NCBI GenBank assembly: GCA_947628575.1
Contig: CANRAK010000015.1
Span: 1-20,773, forward strand
Length of the DNA: 20,773 nt
Origin: an uncultured Clostridia bacterium
Lineage (GTDB): Bacteria; Bacillota; Clostridia; TANB77; CAG-465
Direction: 5' to 3'
In this document: piece after piece, positions 1-7,012 of the stretch
Position numbering within the stretch: the first letter of the stretch is position 1
Layout of the letters: each line of letters opens with the position of its first letter
Notes under the pieces: model-generated
Told to the model about the DNA's origin: nothing
Database searches by the model: none
What the model saw: the letters and a program-made list of their open reading frames with translations, nothing else
Position numbers and translations under genes: made by a program

Positions 1-157
1 AGTTTATTCTATCTAAATTATCTTTATCAACTATAATAATACATTCATCATCTTTTATATTACTATAATCAAAATAAATTTTAAAACGTATCAAAGTATT
101 TATAAATCTTTTAAAATCTTTACCTTTAATACGTAATTTATAATAATCTTTAATCAT
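1..157 (-). CDS. yqfD: Sporulation protein YqfD, N-terminal part (runs off the window)
   Basis: Reading from the ATG at 155-157 toward the window edge gives about 52 residues starting MIKDYYKLRIKGKDFKR. This resembles the cytoplasmic N-terminus of YqfD, a membrane protein made in the mother cell during sporulation in Bacillus and Clostridia. The frame stays open to base 1, so the membrane segments and the rest of the protein lie outside the window. The start overlaps the end of yqfC by 8 bases (ATGATTAA), a typical sign of translational coupling, and the yqfC-yqfD order is conserved in spore formers. The call rests as much on this neighbourhood as on the short sequence. Confidence 0.72.
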   Translation of the reverse strand, partial: MIKDYYKLRIKGKDFKRFINTLIRFKIYFDYSNIKDDECIIIVDKDNLDRIN

Positions 158-392
158 GAAAATCTACCTCTATTTTTTTTATTTTTCCAGAAAGTAATGC
201 CTCACCTTCTATTAATTTCATTAGAGCTAAATCTTCACCATAAACAAAAACTTTACCTTCACTTGTCAAAATACTAATTTCCATATCACTAACTGATAAC
301 ATCTCTTCATAATTTATAACATGTAATTTATCAGAATATAAAGTAAGTCTAAATTTTTTATCAAGTAAATAACCAGACAATTTTTTCAACAT
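150..392 (-). CDS. yqfC: Sporulation protein YqfC (YabP/YqfC family)
   Basis: An 80-residue protein, close to the usual family length. It has the alternating hydrophobic beta-strand pattern of the YabP/YqfC family, including a segment around residues 41-60 (EISILTSEGKVFVYGEDLAL) and a final strand ending KIKKIEVDF. In Bacillus subtilis, yqfC and yqfD belong to the sigma-E mother-cell regulon; the precise biochemical role is unknown. I chose the ATG at 390-392 because AGGTGA lies 5 bases before it. The in-frame GTG at 399-401 is part of that ribosome binding site. yqfD starts inside the last codons. No convincing sigma-E promoter was found in the short gap behind the upstream terminator. Confidence 0.8.
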   Translation of the reverse strand: MLKKLSGYLLDKKFRLTLYSDKLHVINYEEMLSVSDMEISILTSEGKVFVYGEDLALMKLIEGEALLSGKIKKIEVDFHD

Positions 393-417
393 AGTTATCA
401 CCTTATTTTAAAATATG

Positions 418-442
418 AAAAAAGAAGACTATTTAGTCCTCT
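418..442 (-). terminator. Rho-independent terminator of the ileS transcript
   Basis: On the minus strand an 8-bp stem (AGAGGACT/AGTCTTCT, one G-U pair) with loop AAAT is followed by six U. The 5' arm overlaps the last codons and stop of the RbgA-tail reading frame, so that frame ends exactly where the transcript should end. Confidence 0.75.
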
Positions 443-645
443 AATCTATCAAAAGTAACACATCCTAATTTTCCATTTCTTAAATCTTGAATAACTATAT
501 TAGATACCCTATCATAGTCTGCAACTCCACCTTTAGTAATAGCACCACGCCTTTGAGCAATTAAATCATATGCTTCTATAAAATCCTCATCTAACTCTCC
601 TATCCCATATCTATTTAAAAGCTCTTCTGGATATAACTCATACAT
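433..645 (-). CDS. Orphan C-terminal domain of the ribosome biogenesis GTPase RbgA (YlqF)
   Basis: A 70-residue reading frame that reads like the last quarter of RbgA. It begins with a YPEELLNRYG segment (residues 5-14) and continues through QRRGAITKGG (31-40) and a terminal DLRNGKLGCVTFDRL stretch. In RbgA, a GTPase needed for late assembly of the 50S subunit, this helical domain follows the GTP-binding domain. Here no GTPase domain precedes it; the ileS stop lies immediately upstream. The four codons between that stop and this ATG are open and in the same frame as ileS. No Shine-Dalgarno sequence precedes the ATG (only aaaaaag), so translation would need reinitiation after ileS. It may be a remnant of a rearrangement or a retained stand-alone domain. 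The family resemblance is strong; function is unknown. Confidence 0.7.
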   Translation of the reverse strand: MYELYPEELLNRYGIGELDEDFIEAYDLIAQRRGAITKGGVADYDRVSNIVIQDLRNGKLGCVTFDRLED

Positions 646-657
646 CTTTTTTACATG

Positions 658-3600
658 TTATTTTACAACTTCTACATCTAAATCTAAATGTTCACCGTTT
701 ATATTAGTATCTGTATATGTTGATTTTTCTTCATTATATACTACTCTATCTGCTAATGTTTCACGTTTTATATCTTCTTCATATTTTTTTACTACTTGCT
801 CTAGTAGTTCGTTTTTTGCAACATATAGATTTATTCTATCTAGTACTTCAAAGCCTTTATCTTTTCTCATATTTTGTACTTTAGAAAGTATTTCTCTTAA
901 ATATCCTTCTTCTTTTAACTCTGGTGTTATATGTGTATCTAAAATTACACCTATTTCTCCTTCACCTGCAAAAGCAAATCCTTCTTTTCCTTGCATCATA
1001 ATTAATAGATTATTTGCATCAAGTACTATTTCTGTACCGTCATCCATCATTATTGCTTCAACTTTTCCATCTTTTATCTTACTTGCAAGTTCCATCTGAT
1101 TTCTTTTAGATATTTCTTCTCTAATTTTTGGTATATATTTTCCATATTCTCTACCAAGTACAGGTAAGTTTGGCTTAATATCAAAATTAACATATTCAGC
1201 CATTTCTGCTCCAAGTACAACTTCTTTAACATTTAGTTCTTCTTTTACTATATTACCATAATACTCTGGTAATGTATCAACAGAAATTAGCATTTCAGAA
1301 AGTGGTTGTCTGTTTTTGATATTTTCAGAATTTCTTGCACTTCTACCAAGTTTTACTATCTTATATGCAAGACTCATTTCATCTTCTAATTTTTTATCTA
1401 TTTCATTTTCATTTACTTCTGGCCAATAGCATAAATGTACACTTTCAGGTGCCTCTTTATCTAAACCACATACTAGATTTTGATATATTTCTTCAGTTAT
1501 AAATGGAACAAAAGGTGCTGCTACTTTTACCATTGTTGTAAGTACTCTATAAAGTGTTACATAAGCACCTATTTTTTCATCATCTAACTCTTTACCCCAA
1601 AATCTTTCTCTATTTCTTCTTACATACCAATTTGAAAGCTCATCTGTAAATTCTTCAATATCATTTCCAGCACCAGTTATATCATAAGCTTCTAATTTTT
1701 CATCTACAGATTTTACTAATGTATTTAATTTAGAAATTATCCATTTATCCATTATATTTTTAGATACATATCCTTTATATTCTAATGGATTAAATTTATC
1801 TATTTCTGCATATAGTACATAGAAAGAATATACATTCCATAAAGTACTTAAAAATCCTCTTTGACTTTCTTGTACATTTTCTATAGATAGACGAGAAGAT
1901 AACCAAGGTGCACTACCAGTATAAAAATACCATCTAGTTGCATCTGCTCCAACTGTATCAAGAAGTACAAGTGGATCTACACCATTCTTTTTAGACTTAG
2001 ACATCTTCTGTCCTTTACCATCTAATACATGTCCTAAAACTATACAGTTTTCAAAAGGAGTTACATTAAATAGTGCTGTTCCTAAAGCTGTTAATGTATA
2101 GAACCATCCTCTTGTTTGGTCAATAGCTTCAGATATATATTGTGCAGGGAAGTTATTTTTAAACATATCTTCATTTTCAAATGGATAATGCCATTGTGCA
2201 AAAGGCATTGAACCAGAATCAAACCAACAGTCAATAACTTCTTTTGCTCTGTGCATTGTTTTTCCACACTTTGGACATTTTAAATGTACATCATCAATAT
2301 ATGGTTTATGTAGTTCTATATCTTCTGGTACATCTATACCTTTTTCTTTTAGTTCTGCTACACTACCAATACACTCTTGATGTCCACAGTTTTCATCTTC
2401 ACAAGTCCAAATTGGAAGTGGTGTACCCCAATATCTATCTCTTGAAATTCCCCAGTCTATAACATTTTCTAAGAAGTTTCCAAATCTACCTTTTTTAATA
2501 GTCTCAGGATACCAATTAACTTTATCGTTATTAGCTACTAGCTCATCTCTTAATTTACTCATAGCTACAAACCAGCTTGCTTTTGGATAATATAGTAATG
2601 GTGTATCACATCTCCAGCAATGTGGATATGAGTGTTCAACTTTTAATTTAGAGAATAATTTATTTTCTTCTTTTAGCCATTCACATATATCTTCATTACA
2701 ATCTCTAACGAATCTACCTTTCCAAGGTTCAACTTCATCTACAAATTTTCCATCTTTATCTACTAAGTTTACAAATGTAATACCATTTTGTTTAGATACT
2801 ATACTATCATCTTCACCATAAGCAGGTGCAATATGAACTATACCAGTACCATCAGTAAGCGTTACATAATCTCCATGTATTACTTCAAAAGCTTTTCCTT
2901 CTACTTTTGCAAATGGTATTAATTGCTCATATTTAGTTCCTAATAATTCTGTACCTTTATATGAATTTAATATTTCATATTCCATATCTTTAAGTACAGT
3001 TGGTACTAATTCTTTAGCAAGTACATATACTTCATATTTTGGTTCTTCTTCAGTTCCAACATTTACTTTTACATCTGCATATTCATAAGCTTTATTTACA
3101 CATAATGCTAAGTTTGATGGTAAAGTCCAAGGTGTAGTAGTCCAAGCTAAAATATACTTATCTTCATCTACAACTTTAAATTTTGCAACACAAGTTAAGT
3201 CTTTTACATCTTTATATCCTTGTGCAACTTCATGTGAAGATAAAGCTGTACCACATCTAGGACAATATGGCATTACTTTATGACCTTCATATAGTAATCC
3301 TTTATTCCATAATTCTTTTAAAGCCCACCATACTGACTCTATATAATCGTTATAATATGTTACGTATGGTTTATCCATATCTACCCAAAAGCCTACTTTA
3401 TTTGTCATTTCTTCCCATATATGAACATATTTAAATACACTTTCTTTACATTCTTTAACAAATTTTTCAACACCGTATTCTTCAATTTGTTCTTTTCCAG
3501 ATATTCCAAGTTTTTTCTCTATTTCTAGTTCTACAGGTAATCCGTGAGTATCCCATCCAGCTTTTCTTATTACTTTATACCCCTTCATTACCTTATATCT

Positions 3601-3810
3601 TGGAACAATATCTTTCATAACTCTAGTTAAGATATGTCCAGCATGAGGCATTCCATTAGCTGTTGGTGGTCCATCATAGAAAGTAAAATATCTTTTTCCA
3701 TTATTCATATCAAAATTTTTATTTATAATATTTTTATCTTTCCATACCTTTGCTACGTCTTGTTCCATACCAACAAAGCCATTTTCTTTTAATTCAACTT
3801 TTTTATACAT
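658..3810 (-). CDS. ileS: Isoleucyl-tRNA synthetase (long, IleS2/eukaryote-like type)
   Basis: Charges tRNA-Ile with isoleucine in the cytoplasm. The protein has 1050 residues, longer than the roughly 920-940 of the common bacterial type. The HIGH signature reads HAGH (residues 56-59, in PPTANGMPHAGHIL) and KMSKS is at 602-606. The editing (CP1) domain has TTTPWTLPSN (224-233). Cys pairs at 183/186, 398/401 and 512/515 look like zinc sites, while the C-terminal tail lacks the usual Cys cluster of the short type. WDTHGLP and DQTRGWFY are also typical. The start is the ATG at 3808-3810, behind agaaaggag; the frame is open 15 codons farther upstream, but that part lies inside the leader terminator. 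A T-box leader controls it. Length and motifs suggest the class often less sensitive to mupirocin (inference). Confidence 0.97.
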   Translation of the reverse strand: MYKKVELKENGFVGMEQDVAKVWKDKNIINKNFDMNNGKRYFTFYDGPPTANGMPHAGHILTRVMKDIVPRYKVMKGYKVIRKAGWDTHGLPVELEIEKKLGISGKEQIEEYGVEKFVKECKESVFKYVHIWEEMTNKVGFWVDMDKPYVTYYNDYIESVWWALKELWNKGLLYEGHKVMPYCPRCGTALSSHEVAQGYKDVKDLTCVAKFKVVDEDKYILAWTTTPWTLPSNLALCVNKAYEYADVKVNVGTEEEPKYEVYVLAKELVPTVLKDMEYEILNSYKGTELLGTKYEQLIPFAKVEGKAFEVIHGDYVTLTDGTGIVHIAPAYGEDDSIVSKQNGITFVNLVDKDGKFVDEVEPWKGRFVRDCNEDICEWLKEENKLFSKLKVEHSYPHCWRCDTPLLYYPKASWFVAMSKLRDELVANNDKVNWYPETIKKGRFGNFLENVIDWGISRDRYWGTPLPIWTCEDENCGHQECIGSVAELKEKGIDVPEDIELHKPYIDDVHLKCPKCGKTMHRAKEVIDCWFDSGSMPFAQWHYPFENEDMFKNNFPAQYISEAIDQTRGWFYTLTALGTALFNVTPFENCIVLGHVLDGKGQKMSKSKKNGVDPLVLLDTVGADATRWYFYTGSAPWLSSRLSIENVQESQRGFLSTLWNVYSFYVLYAEIDKFNPLEYKGYVSKNIMDKWIISKLNTLVKSVDEKLEAYDITGAGNDIEEFTDELSNWYVRRNRERFWGKELDDEKIGAYVTLYRVLTTMVKVAAPFVPFITEEIYQNLVCGLDKEAPESVHLCYWPEVNENEIDKKLEDEMSLAYKIVKLGRSARNSENIKNRQPLSEMLISVDTLPEYYGNIVKEELNVKEVVLGAEMAEYVNFDIKPNLPVLGREYGKYIPKIREEISKRNQMELASKIKDGKVEAIMMDDGTEIVLDANNLLIMMQGKEGFAFAGEGEIGVILDTHITPELKEEGYLREILSKVQNMRKDKGFEVLDRINLYVAKNELLEQVVKKYEEDIKRETLADRVVYNEEKSTYTDTNINGEHLDLDVEVVK

Positions 3811-3842
3811 AAAACTTCTCCTTTCTTGCACTAAATAATATG

Positions 3843-4129
3843 AAAAAAATCGCACATACCTGTATATAAGGAATGTACGATTATATTAACAAAATATAAT
3901 ATACACAAAATAATAACCACCTTAATATACAACATACCAACATATGTGCCCTTTATAACGTAAGGAATACGGCAAATCTTACTATTAGTTCAGATAGCAA
4001 CTCGGAGGTGATTTTCACAATAGACTATTTTAGAAGGGCTTTCACCATCCCCTACTCGCTTAGTATTTCATCTACTGTTACTCTTCCTCGTCACAGTTTT
4101 TATAATTATTATTTAGTTTAATTTCTACG
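3843..4129 (-). promoter_or_regulatory. Isoleucine T-box riboswitch in the ileS leader
   Basis: Between the promoter and ileS lies a leader of about 290 bases with T-box features in order. There is a Stem I 5' strand with GAGGAAGAGTAAC (about 4092-4080), GGGGATGGTGAAAGCCC in the distal loop, and a specifier region GCTATCTGAA with an AUC (Ile) codon at 3993-3995. Next come a CCG...CGTTATAAAG segment and a UGGU (3916-3919) inside AAGGTGGTTA that can pair with the ACCA end of uncharged tRNA-Ile. The leader ends in a terminator (3843-3881): a stem between TCGTACATTCC and GGTATGTGCGA, with a wobble and one mismatch, and seven U. Uncharged tRNA-Ile should favour read-through into ileS. The T-box sequence diverges from the usual AGGGTGGNACCGCG after GTGG. 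Confidence 0.88.
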
Positions 4130-4135
4130 ACAACT

Positions 4136-4164
4136 ATTATAACATATTAAGAAAATATTGTAAA
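4136..4164 (-). promoter_or_regulatory. Vegetative promoter of the ileS T-box transcript
   Basis: TTTACA, 17 bases, then TATAAT on the minus strand. Transcription would start near 4129, just before Stem I of the T-box. Confidence 0.8.
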
Positions 4165-4195
4165 TAGGTAATTTTACATTTATTATTTAAACAAA

Positions 4196-4227
4196 TATAA
4201 CCTACTGTTTTTATCCAGTAGGTTATA
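4196..4227 (-). terminator. Terminator after the Cys-rich gene
   Basis: A perfect 12-bp stem (TATAACCTACTG/CAGTAGGTTATA) with an 8-base loop, 7 bases after the stop codon of the Cys-rich gene. The trailing U-run is short and interrupted. It separates this small gene from the ileS promoter. Confidence 0.75.
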
Positions 4228-4234
4228 TTTTATA

Positions 4235-4435
4235 TTAATAGCAAGAGCTATATCCGTTATAATCATAATAACTATTATTTGAACAGCTACATTGATTATT
4301 TTGAGAGCCTGATTGGCAGCATTGATTAGAATTATTTGATTGTTGATTGTTATTGCAGCAGCAACAGCATTTACAGCAACAACAACAGCAATTATTTCTG
4401 TTCCAATTATTACCACCATTATTACAATTGCACAT
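4235..4435 (-). CDS. Cys/Asn-rich mini-protein with two poly-Cys runs, function unknown
   Basis: A 66-residue protein with about 18 Cys and 19 Asn. It has an Asn/Gly-rich head (MCNCNNGGNNWNRNN), a run of six Cys, one Lys, a run of five Cys, an Asn/Gln/Ser-rich linker with a CC pair, CSC, and a Tyr/Ser tail ending CY. The start is the ATG at 4433-4435 because gaaggagg lies just before it; a longer frame starting ten codons earlier would begin inside the leader hairpin. TGC and TGT codons are mixed in the runs, which argues for selection on protein sequence rather than a pure DNA repeat. It has its own promoter, leader hairpin and terminator. I do not recognise the family. Composition suggests a disulfide-crosslinked structural protein such as a spore coat component, or a metal binder; both are inference. 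No maturation enzymes sit nearby. Confidence 0.75.
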   Translation of the reverse strand: MCNCNNGGNNWNRNNCCCCCCKCCCCCNNNQQSNNSNQCCQSGSQNNQCSCSNNSYYDYNGYSSCY

Positions 4436-4447
4436 ATTTCCTCCTTC

Positions 4448-4475
4448 ATATAATAGTGTTTTCACACTACTATAT
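4448..4475 (-). promoter_or_regulatory. Leader hairpin with GAAA loop directly before the ribosome binding site
   Basis: A 12-bp stem (ATATAGTAGTGT/ACACTATTATAT, one G-U pair) closed by a GAAA tetraloop ends right before gaaggagg of the Cys-rich gene. The 5' arm overlaps the -10 region, so the transcript would begin within or at the base of the stem. It could be a 5'-end stabiliser. There is no U-run, so it is not a terminator. Confidence 0.6.
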
Positions 4476-4481
4476 TATATG
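4473..4481 (-). promoter_or_regulatory. -10 region of the Cys-rich gene, possibly sporulation type
   Basis: CATATAATA on the minus strand contains TATAAT (4474-4479), but the best vegetative -35 (TTGTAA) would be 19 bases away. The same bases fit the CATAnnnTA -10 consensus of sigma-E/sigma-K, with an ACA 15 bases upstream as in sigma-K -35 elements. Assignment to a sigma factor is tentative. Confidence 0.4.
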
Positions 4482-4505
4482 AGTATGTCCATCTATTGTT
4501 ACAAG

Positions 4506-5090
4506 CTATTTTATCTTTTTTATACTTCTTCTTAACATTTTTATCTGCTCTGTTTCGTCAAAAATGGCCTTTTTACTGACTTTTAGTATGTCGTCATGAT
4601 TTATTTCATACCAATCTATAACATAGCCACAATCAAAGCAAATTTCGCGTACAAGTTCACGTATAGTTCTGCCATTTCCTTCTCTAAAAGGATGTAGTAC
4701 ATTTAGTTCTGTCATAATGTACGATATTTTCTTTACAAACTCATTAAAAGGCATTTTTTTCATTTCAGGAATATTGATGTTATCAAAAATAGTTTTGATA
4801 TTTTCTTCAATATATTGAAATTCTGAAAATCTAAAATTCTCTTTTGTTATATTTTCTAATCTATACTCACCAGCAAAAAAGAATATATCTTCAAATAAAT
4901 ATTTATGTATAAATTTTAATCTTTCTGGTGTATATTCTTTTGGTATATTTGCTGTACTTATTGTTGCAATTTTAAATGCTACTATTCTTGTTTCATACTC
5001 TTTTAAAAGTTCTTCATCTTTTATATCTAGTTTGTTTTTTAATATATCTGTTCCCTTATATGTATATCTTGAATTAATAGCATCATACAT
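4506..5090 (-). CDS. fic: Fic-family toxin (probable AMP-transferase)
   Basis: A 194-residue Fic-domain protein. The full catalytic motif HPFREGNGR is at residues 133-141, with the base His133 and the anion-binding GNGR. The flap region FFFAGEYRLENI is near 70-81, and the N-terminal YTYKGTDILKNKLDIKDE is typical of short bacterial Fic toxins. These enzymes usually transfer AMP from ATP to a hydroxyl group of a target protein such as DNA gyrase; the target here is unknown. The N-terminus lacks the inhibitory (S/T)xxxE(G/N) helix. That helix is supplied by the small gene just upstream, whose stop overlaps this start (ATGTATGA). This is the class I arrangement, with a separate antitoxin. The intact motif suggests the toxin is active unless held in check. 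Confidence 0.93.
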   Translation of the reverse strand: MYDAINSRYTYKGTDILKNKLDIKDEELLKEYETRIVAFKIATISTANIPKEYTPERLKFIHKYLFEDIFFFAGEYRLENITKENFRFSEFQYIEENIKTIFDNINIPEMKKMPFNEFVKKISYIMTELNVLHPFREGNGRTIRELVREICFDCGYVIDWYEINHDDILKVSKKAIFDETEQIKMLRRSIKKIK

Positions 5091-5265
5091 TGCTTTGATT
5101 AATTTTAGATATCATATCTTTTTTTATGATATCTACACCTTCTTGTGCAGTAATTTCATTATTTAAAAATTGATTTATAAGGGAAATATCTTTATCTTGA
5201 AGGAATAATCCTTCTATTGCCATAGTAGCTTTAACATTTTCAAGAATTTTATCATTTTCCAACAT
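5083..5265 (-). CDS. vbhA: VbhA-type antitoxin of the Fic toxin
   Basis: A 60-residue protein with the class I Fic inhibitory motif T14-MAI-E18-G19, in a predicted N-terminal helix. In VbhA/VbhT-type pairs the Glu reaches into the Fic active site and blocks productive ATP binding. The C-terminal part (SLINQFLNNEITAQEGVDIIKK) matches the second half of the VbhA-like fold. The gene starts 15 bases after the gltX stop, behind a GAAGG, and overlaps fic by 8 bases, so toxin translation is probably coupled to antitoxin translation. It ends in TGA, the only TGA stop among the genes of this window, which may hint at separate ancestry of the pair. Confidence 0.88.
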   Translation of the reverse strand: MLENDKILENVKATMAIEGLFLQDKDISLINQFLNNEITAQEGVDIIKKDMISKINQSNV

Positions 5266-5280
5266 ATACCTTCACATCCT

Positions 5281-6993
5281 TTATATTTTTGATAGAGTAT
5301 CTTTCATTCTTTCTATTACTTTATCTTTTCCTAAAAGTTGCATTATACTATATATATCTGGTGTATTCTTTTTATTAGTAACAGCCATTCTTACTATTGA
5401 AGAAAAATCTGCTATACTTCCAATATATTTTTCTGGTTCAGCTTTATACTCTTTCATATTTACACAAAATCCTAGTTTTTGTGCTGTGTCTTTCATTCTA
5501 GCAAACCATTCATCTTTTGTATCTTCTTCATTATACACATTAATATATTCTTCTAATGATTTTCTAATAATATCTTTTGTTATTGTATTTTTTTCTTCTG
5601 TTAATGAAGTTATTATATAGCCTTTATCTTCAAGTTCTTTTTGATATATATCATCAAAAAAGTATCTAAATGTATCTTCAACATCTTCCCATTTATATAT
5701 GTCTTTTCTTATCTTTTGAGTGTTATCTCTTTCAAGTCCAAATACTTTTCTAGAATAATCTAAATCTTTAGATATAATATCATAAAAATCTTTACTATAT
5801 TCTTTTGACCAAGCAAGTACTCTATCTAGTACTTCATCTCCACTCATTTTAGCTATTTCTTCTTTGCATAAGTCATTAAGTTTTGGCATATCTAAAAGTG
5901 ACCCTGCTGAGCTCATCTTATTTAGCTTAAACTCAAAGTCCATATAATTTTTATCTTTGTTTTTAGATTTCCACATTTCATAATCTGAATTTAAGATAGT
6001 CATTAAGTACTCATTAACACCTTCAGGTGGATAACCTGCTTTAATGAAATATGATACTGCTGACTCTTTATCTTTTCTTTTACTTAATTTTCTTTTGCTA
6101 TTTCCATCTTTTATCATTATTAATGGTGTATGTATATACTGTGGTGCTTTAAAGCCCATAGCTTCAAATAAGTCTAAGTGAATTGGTGTTGATGGTAACC
6201 ATTCTTCTCCTCTTACCACATGTGTTGTTCTCATAAAATGATCATCACAAACATGAGCAAAGTGATATGTTGGTAATCCATCAGATTTTATTATAACTAC
6301 ATCTTGGTCGTTTTCTGCCATTTCTATCTTACCACGTGCAGCATCTACAAAAGATATTTTTCTCATATGTGAACCATTAGATCTAAATCTTAAAATGAAT
6401 TTTTCACCATTTTTTACTCTTTCTATTGATTCATCTATTGAGATATTTCTACATTTTGCATAAACACCATAATATCCAGGTACTATTTTATTTGCTTCCT
6501 GCATTTGACGTGTTTTTTCCATCATCTCTGGAGTACAAAAACATGGATAAGCAAGCCCTTTTTCTACAAGATGTTTAGCACATACCCTGTATATATCTTT
6601 TCTTTTACTTTGAATGTATGGTCCATAAAATCCAACTTGTTTATCTTCTGCAAGAACACCTTCATCTGGTTCAAGGCCAAAATGTTTTAACTCTTCAGTA
6701 AACATTTTTACACTACCTGCAACTTCTCTTTTTTGGTCTGTATCTTCTACTCTTAGATAGTATACTCCATCAGTTTGTGAAGCTAATTTTTTATGTACCA
6801 TCGCTTGATATAAACTACCTGTATGCATAAATCCAGTTGGAGATGGTGCTATTCTTGTTACAATAGCGCCCTCTTTTAAAGTATTTCTTTCTGGATATTT
6901 AATTTCTAAGTCATCTACTGTTTCATCTACATCTGGAAATATTAAATATGCAAGTTCATAGCACTTTCTTTCGTAATCTTTATCCATTTCCAT
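5281..6993 (-). CDS. gltX: Glutamyl-tRNA synthetase
   Basis: Charges tRNA-Glu with glutamate, for protein synthesis and often for tetrapyrrole synthesis. The protein has 570 residues. The class I signature appears as APSPTGFMHTGSLYQA (from residue 49) and the KMSKS equivalent as KLSKR (302-306). Between them are RVEDTD (81-86), the CFC motif (151-153) and RGEEWLPSTP (261-270). About 45 residues precede the catalytic core, a longer N-terminus than in E. coli GltX but seen in related clostridial enzymes. The start ATG at 6993 lies behind aaaggagt. The gene follows rnj by 19 bases and is followed by the antitoxin after 15 bases, so all four are probably co-transcribed. Discrimination between tRNA-Glu and tRNA-Gln cannot be judged by eye. 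Confidence 0.96.
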   Translation of the reverse strand: MEMDKDYERKCYELAYLIFPDVDETVDDLEIKYPERNTLKEGAIVTRIAPSPTGFMHTGSLYQAMVHKKLASQTDGVYYLRVEDTDQKREVAGSVKMFTEELKHFGLEPDEGVLAEDKQVGFYGPYIQSKRKDIYRVCAKHLVEKGLAYPCFCTPEMMEKTRQMQEANKIVPGYYGVYAKCRNISIDESIERVKNGEKFILRFRSNGSHMRKISFVDAARGKIEMAENDQDVVIIKSDGLPTYHFAHVCDDHFMRTTHVVRGEEWLPSTPIHLDLFEAMGFKAPQYIHTPLIMIKDGNSKRKLSKRKDKESAVSYFIKAGYPPEGVNEYLMTILNSDYEMWKSKNKDKNYMDFEFKLNKMSSAGSLLDMPKLNDLCKEEIAKMSGDEVLDRVLAWSKEYSKDFYDIISKDLDYSRKVFGLERDNTQKIRKDIYKWEDVEDTFRYFFDDIYQKELEDKGYIITSLTEEKNTITKDIIRKSLEEYINVYNEEDTKDEWFARMKDTAQKLGFCVNMKEYKAEPEKYIGSIADFSSIVRMAVTNKKNTPDIYSIMQLLGKDKVIERMKDTLSKI

Positions 6994-7012
6994 AAAATCT
7001 ACTCCTTTATTA

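Noticed and set aside
3811..3855. Longer ileS starting 15 codons upstream
   Set aside because: That start lies within the T-box terminator and has no ribosome binding site; the ATG at 3810 has agaaaggag.
4320..4395. CAG/CAA-like triplet run as a microsatellite or CRISPR-like repeat
   Set aside because: The triplets are the Cys codons of the mini-protein in irregular order; there are no repeats with spacers.
4235..4435. Ribosomally made, modified peptide (RiPP) precursor
   Set aside because: No maturation enzyme, transporter or leader-peptide layout is present within several kilobases; the neighbours are housekeeping genes.
4183..4449. 88-codon minus-strand frame over the Cys-rich gene (Val/Ile/Ala-rich) and a Gln/Leu-rich plus-strand frame at 4347-4535
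   Set aside because: Both are shadow frames of the TGY/AAY codon repeats. The Cys-rich frame is the only one with a well-placed ribosome binding site.
5083..5090. TGA used as a tryptophan codon (reassigned code)
   Set aside because: The single TGA gives a sensible antitoxin end overlapping the fic start, and the other genes use TAA or TAG in a standard way.
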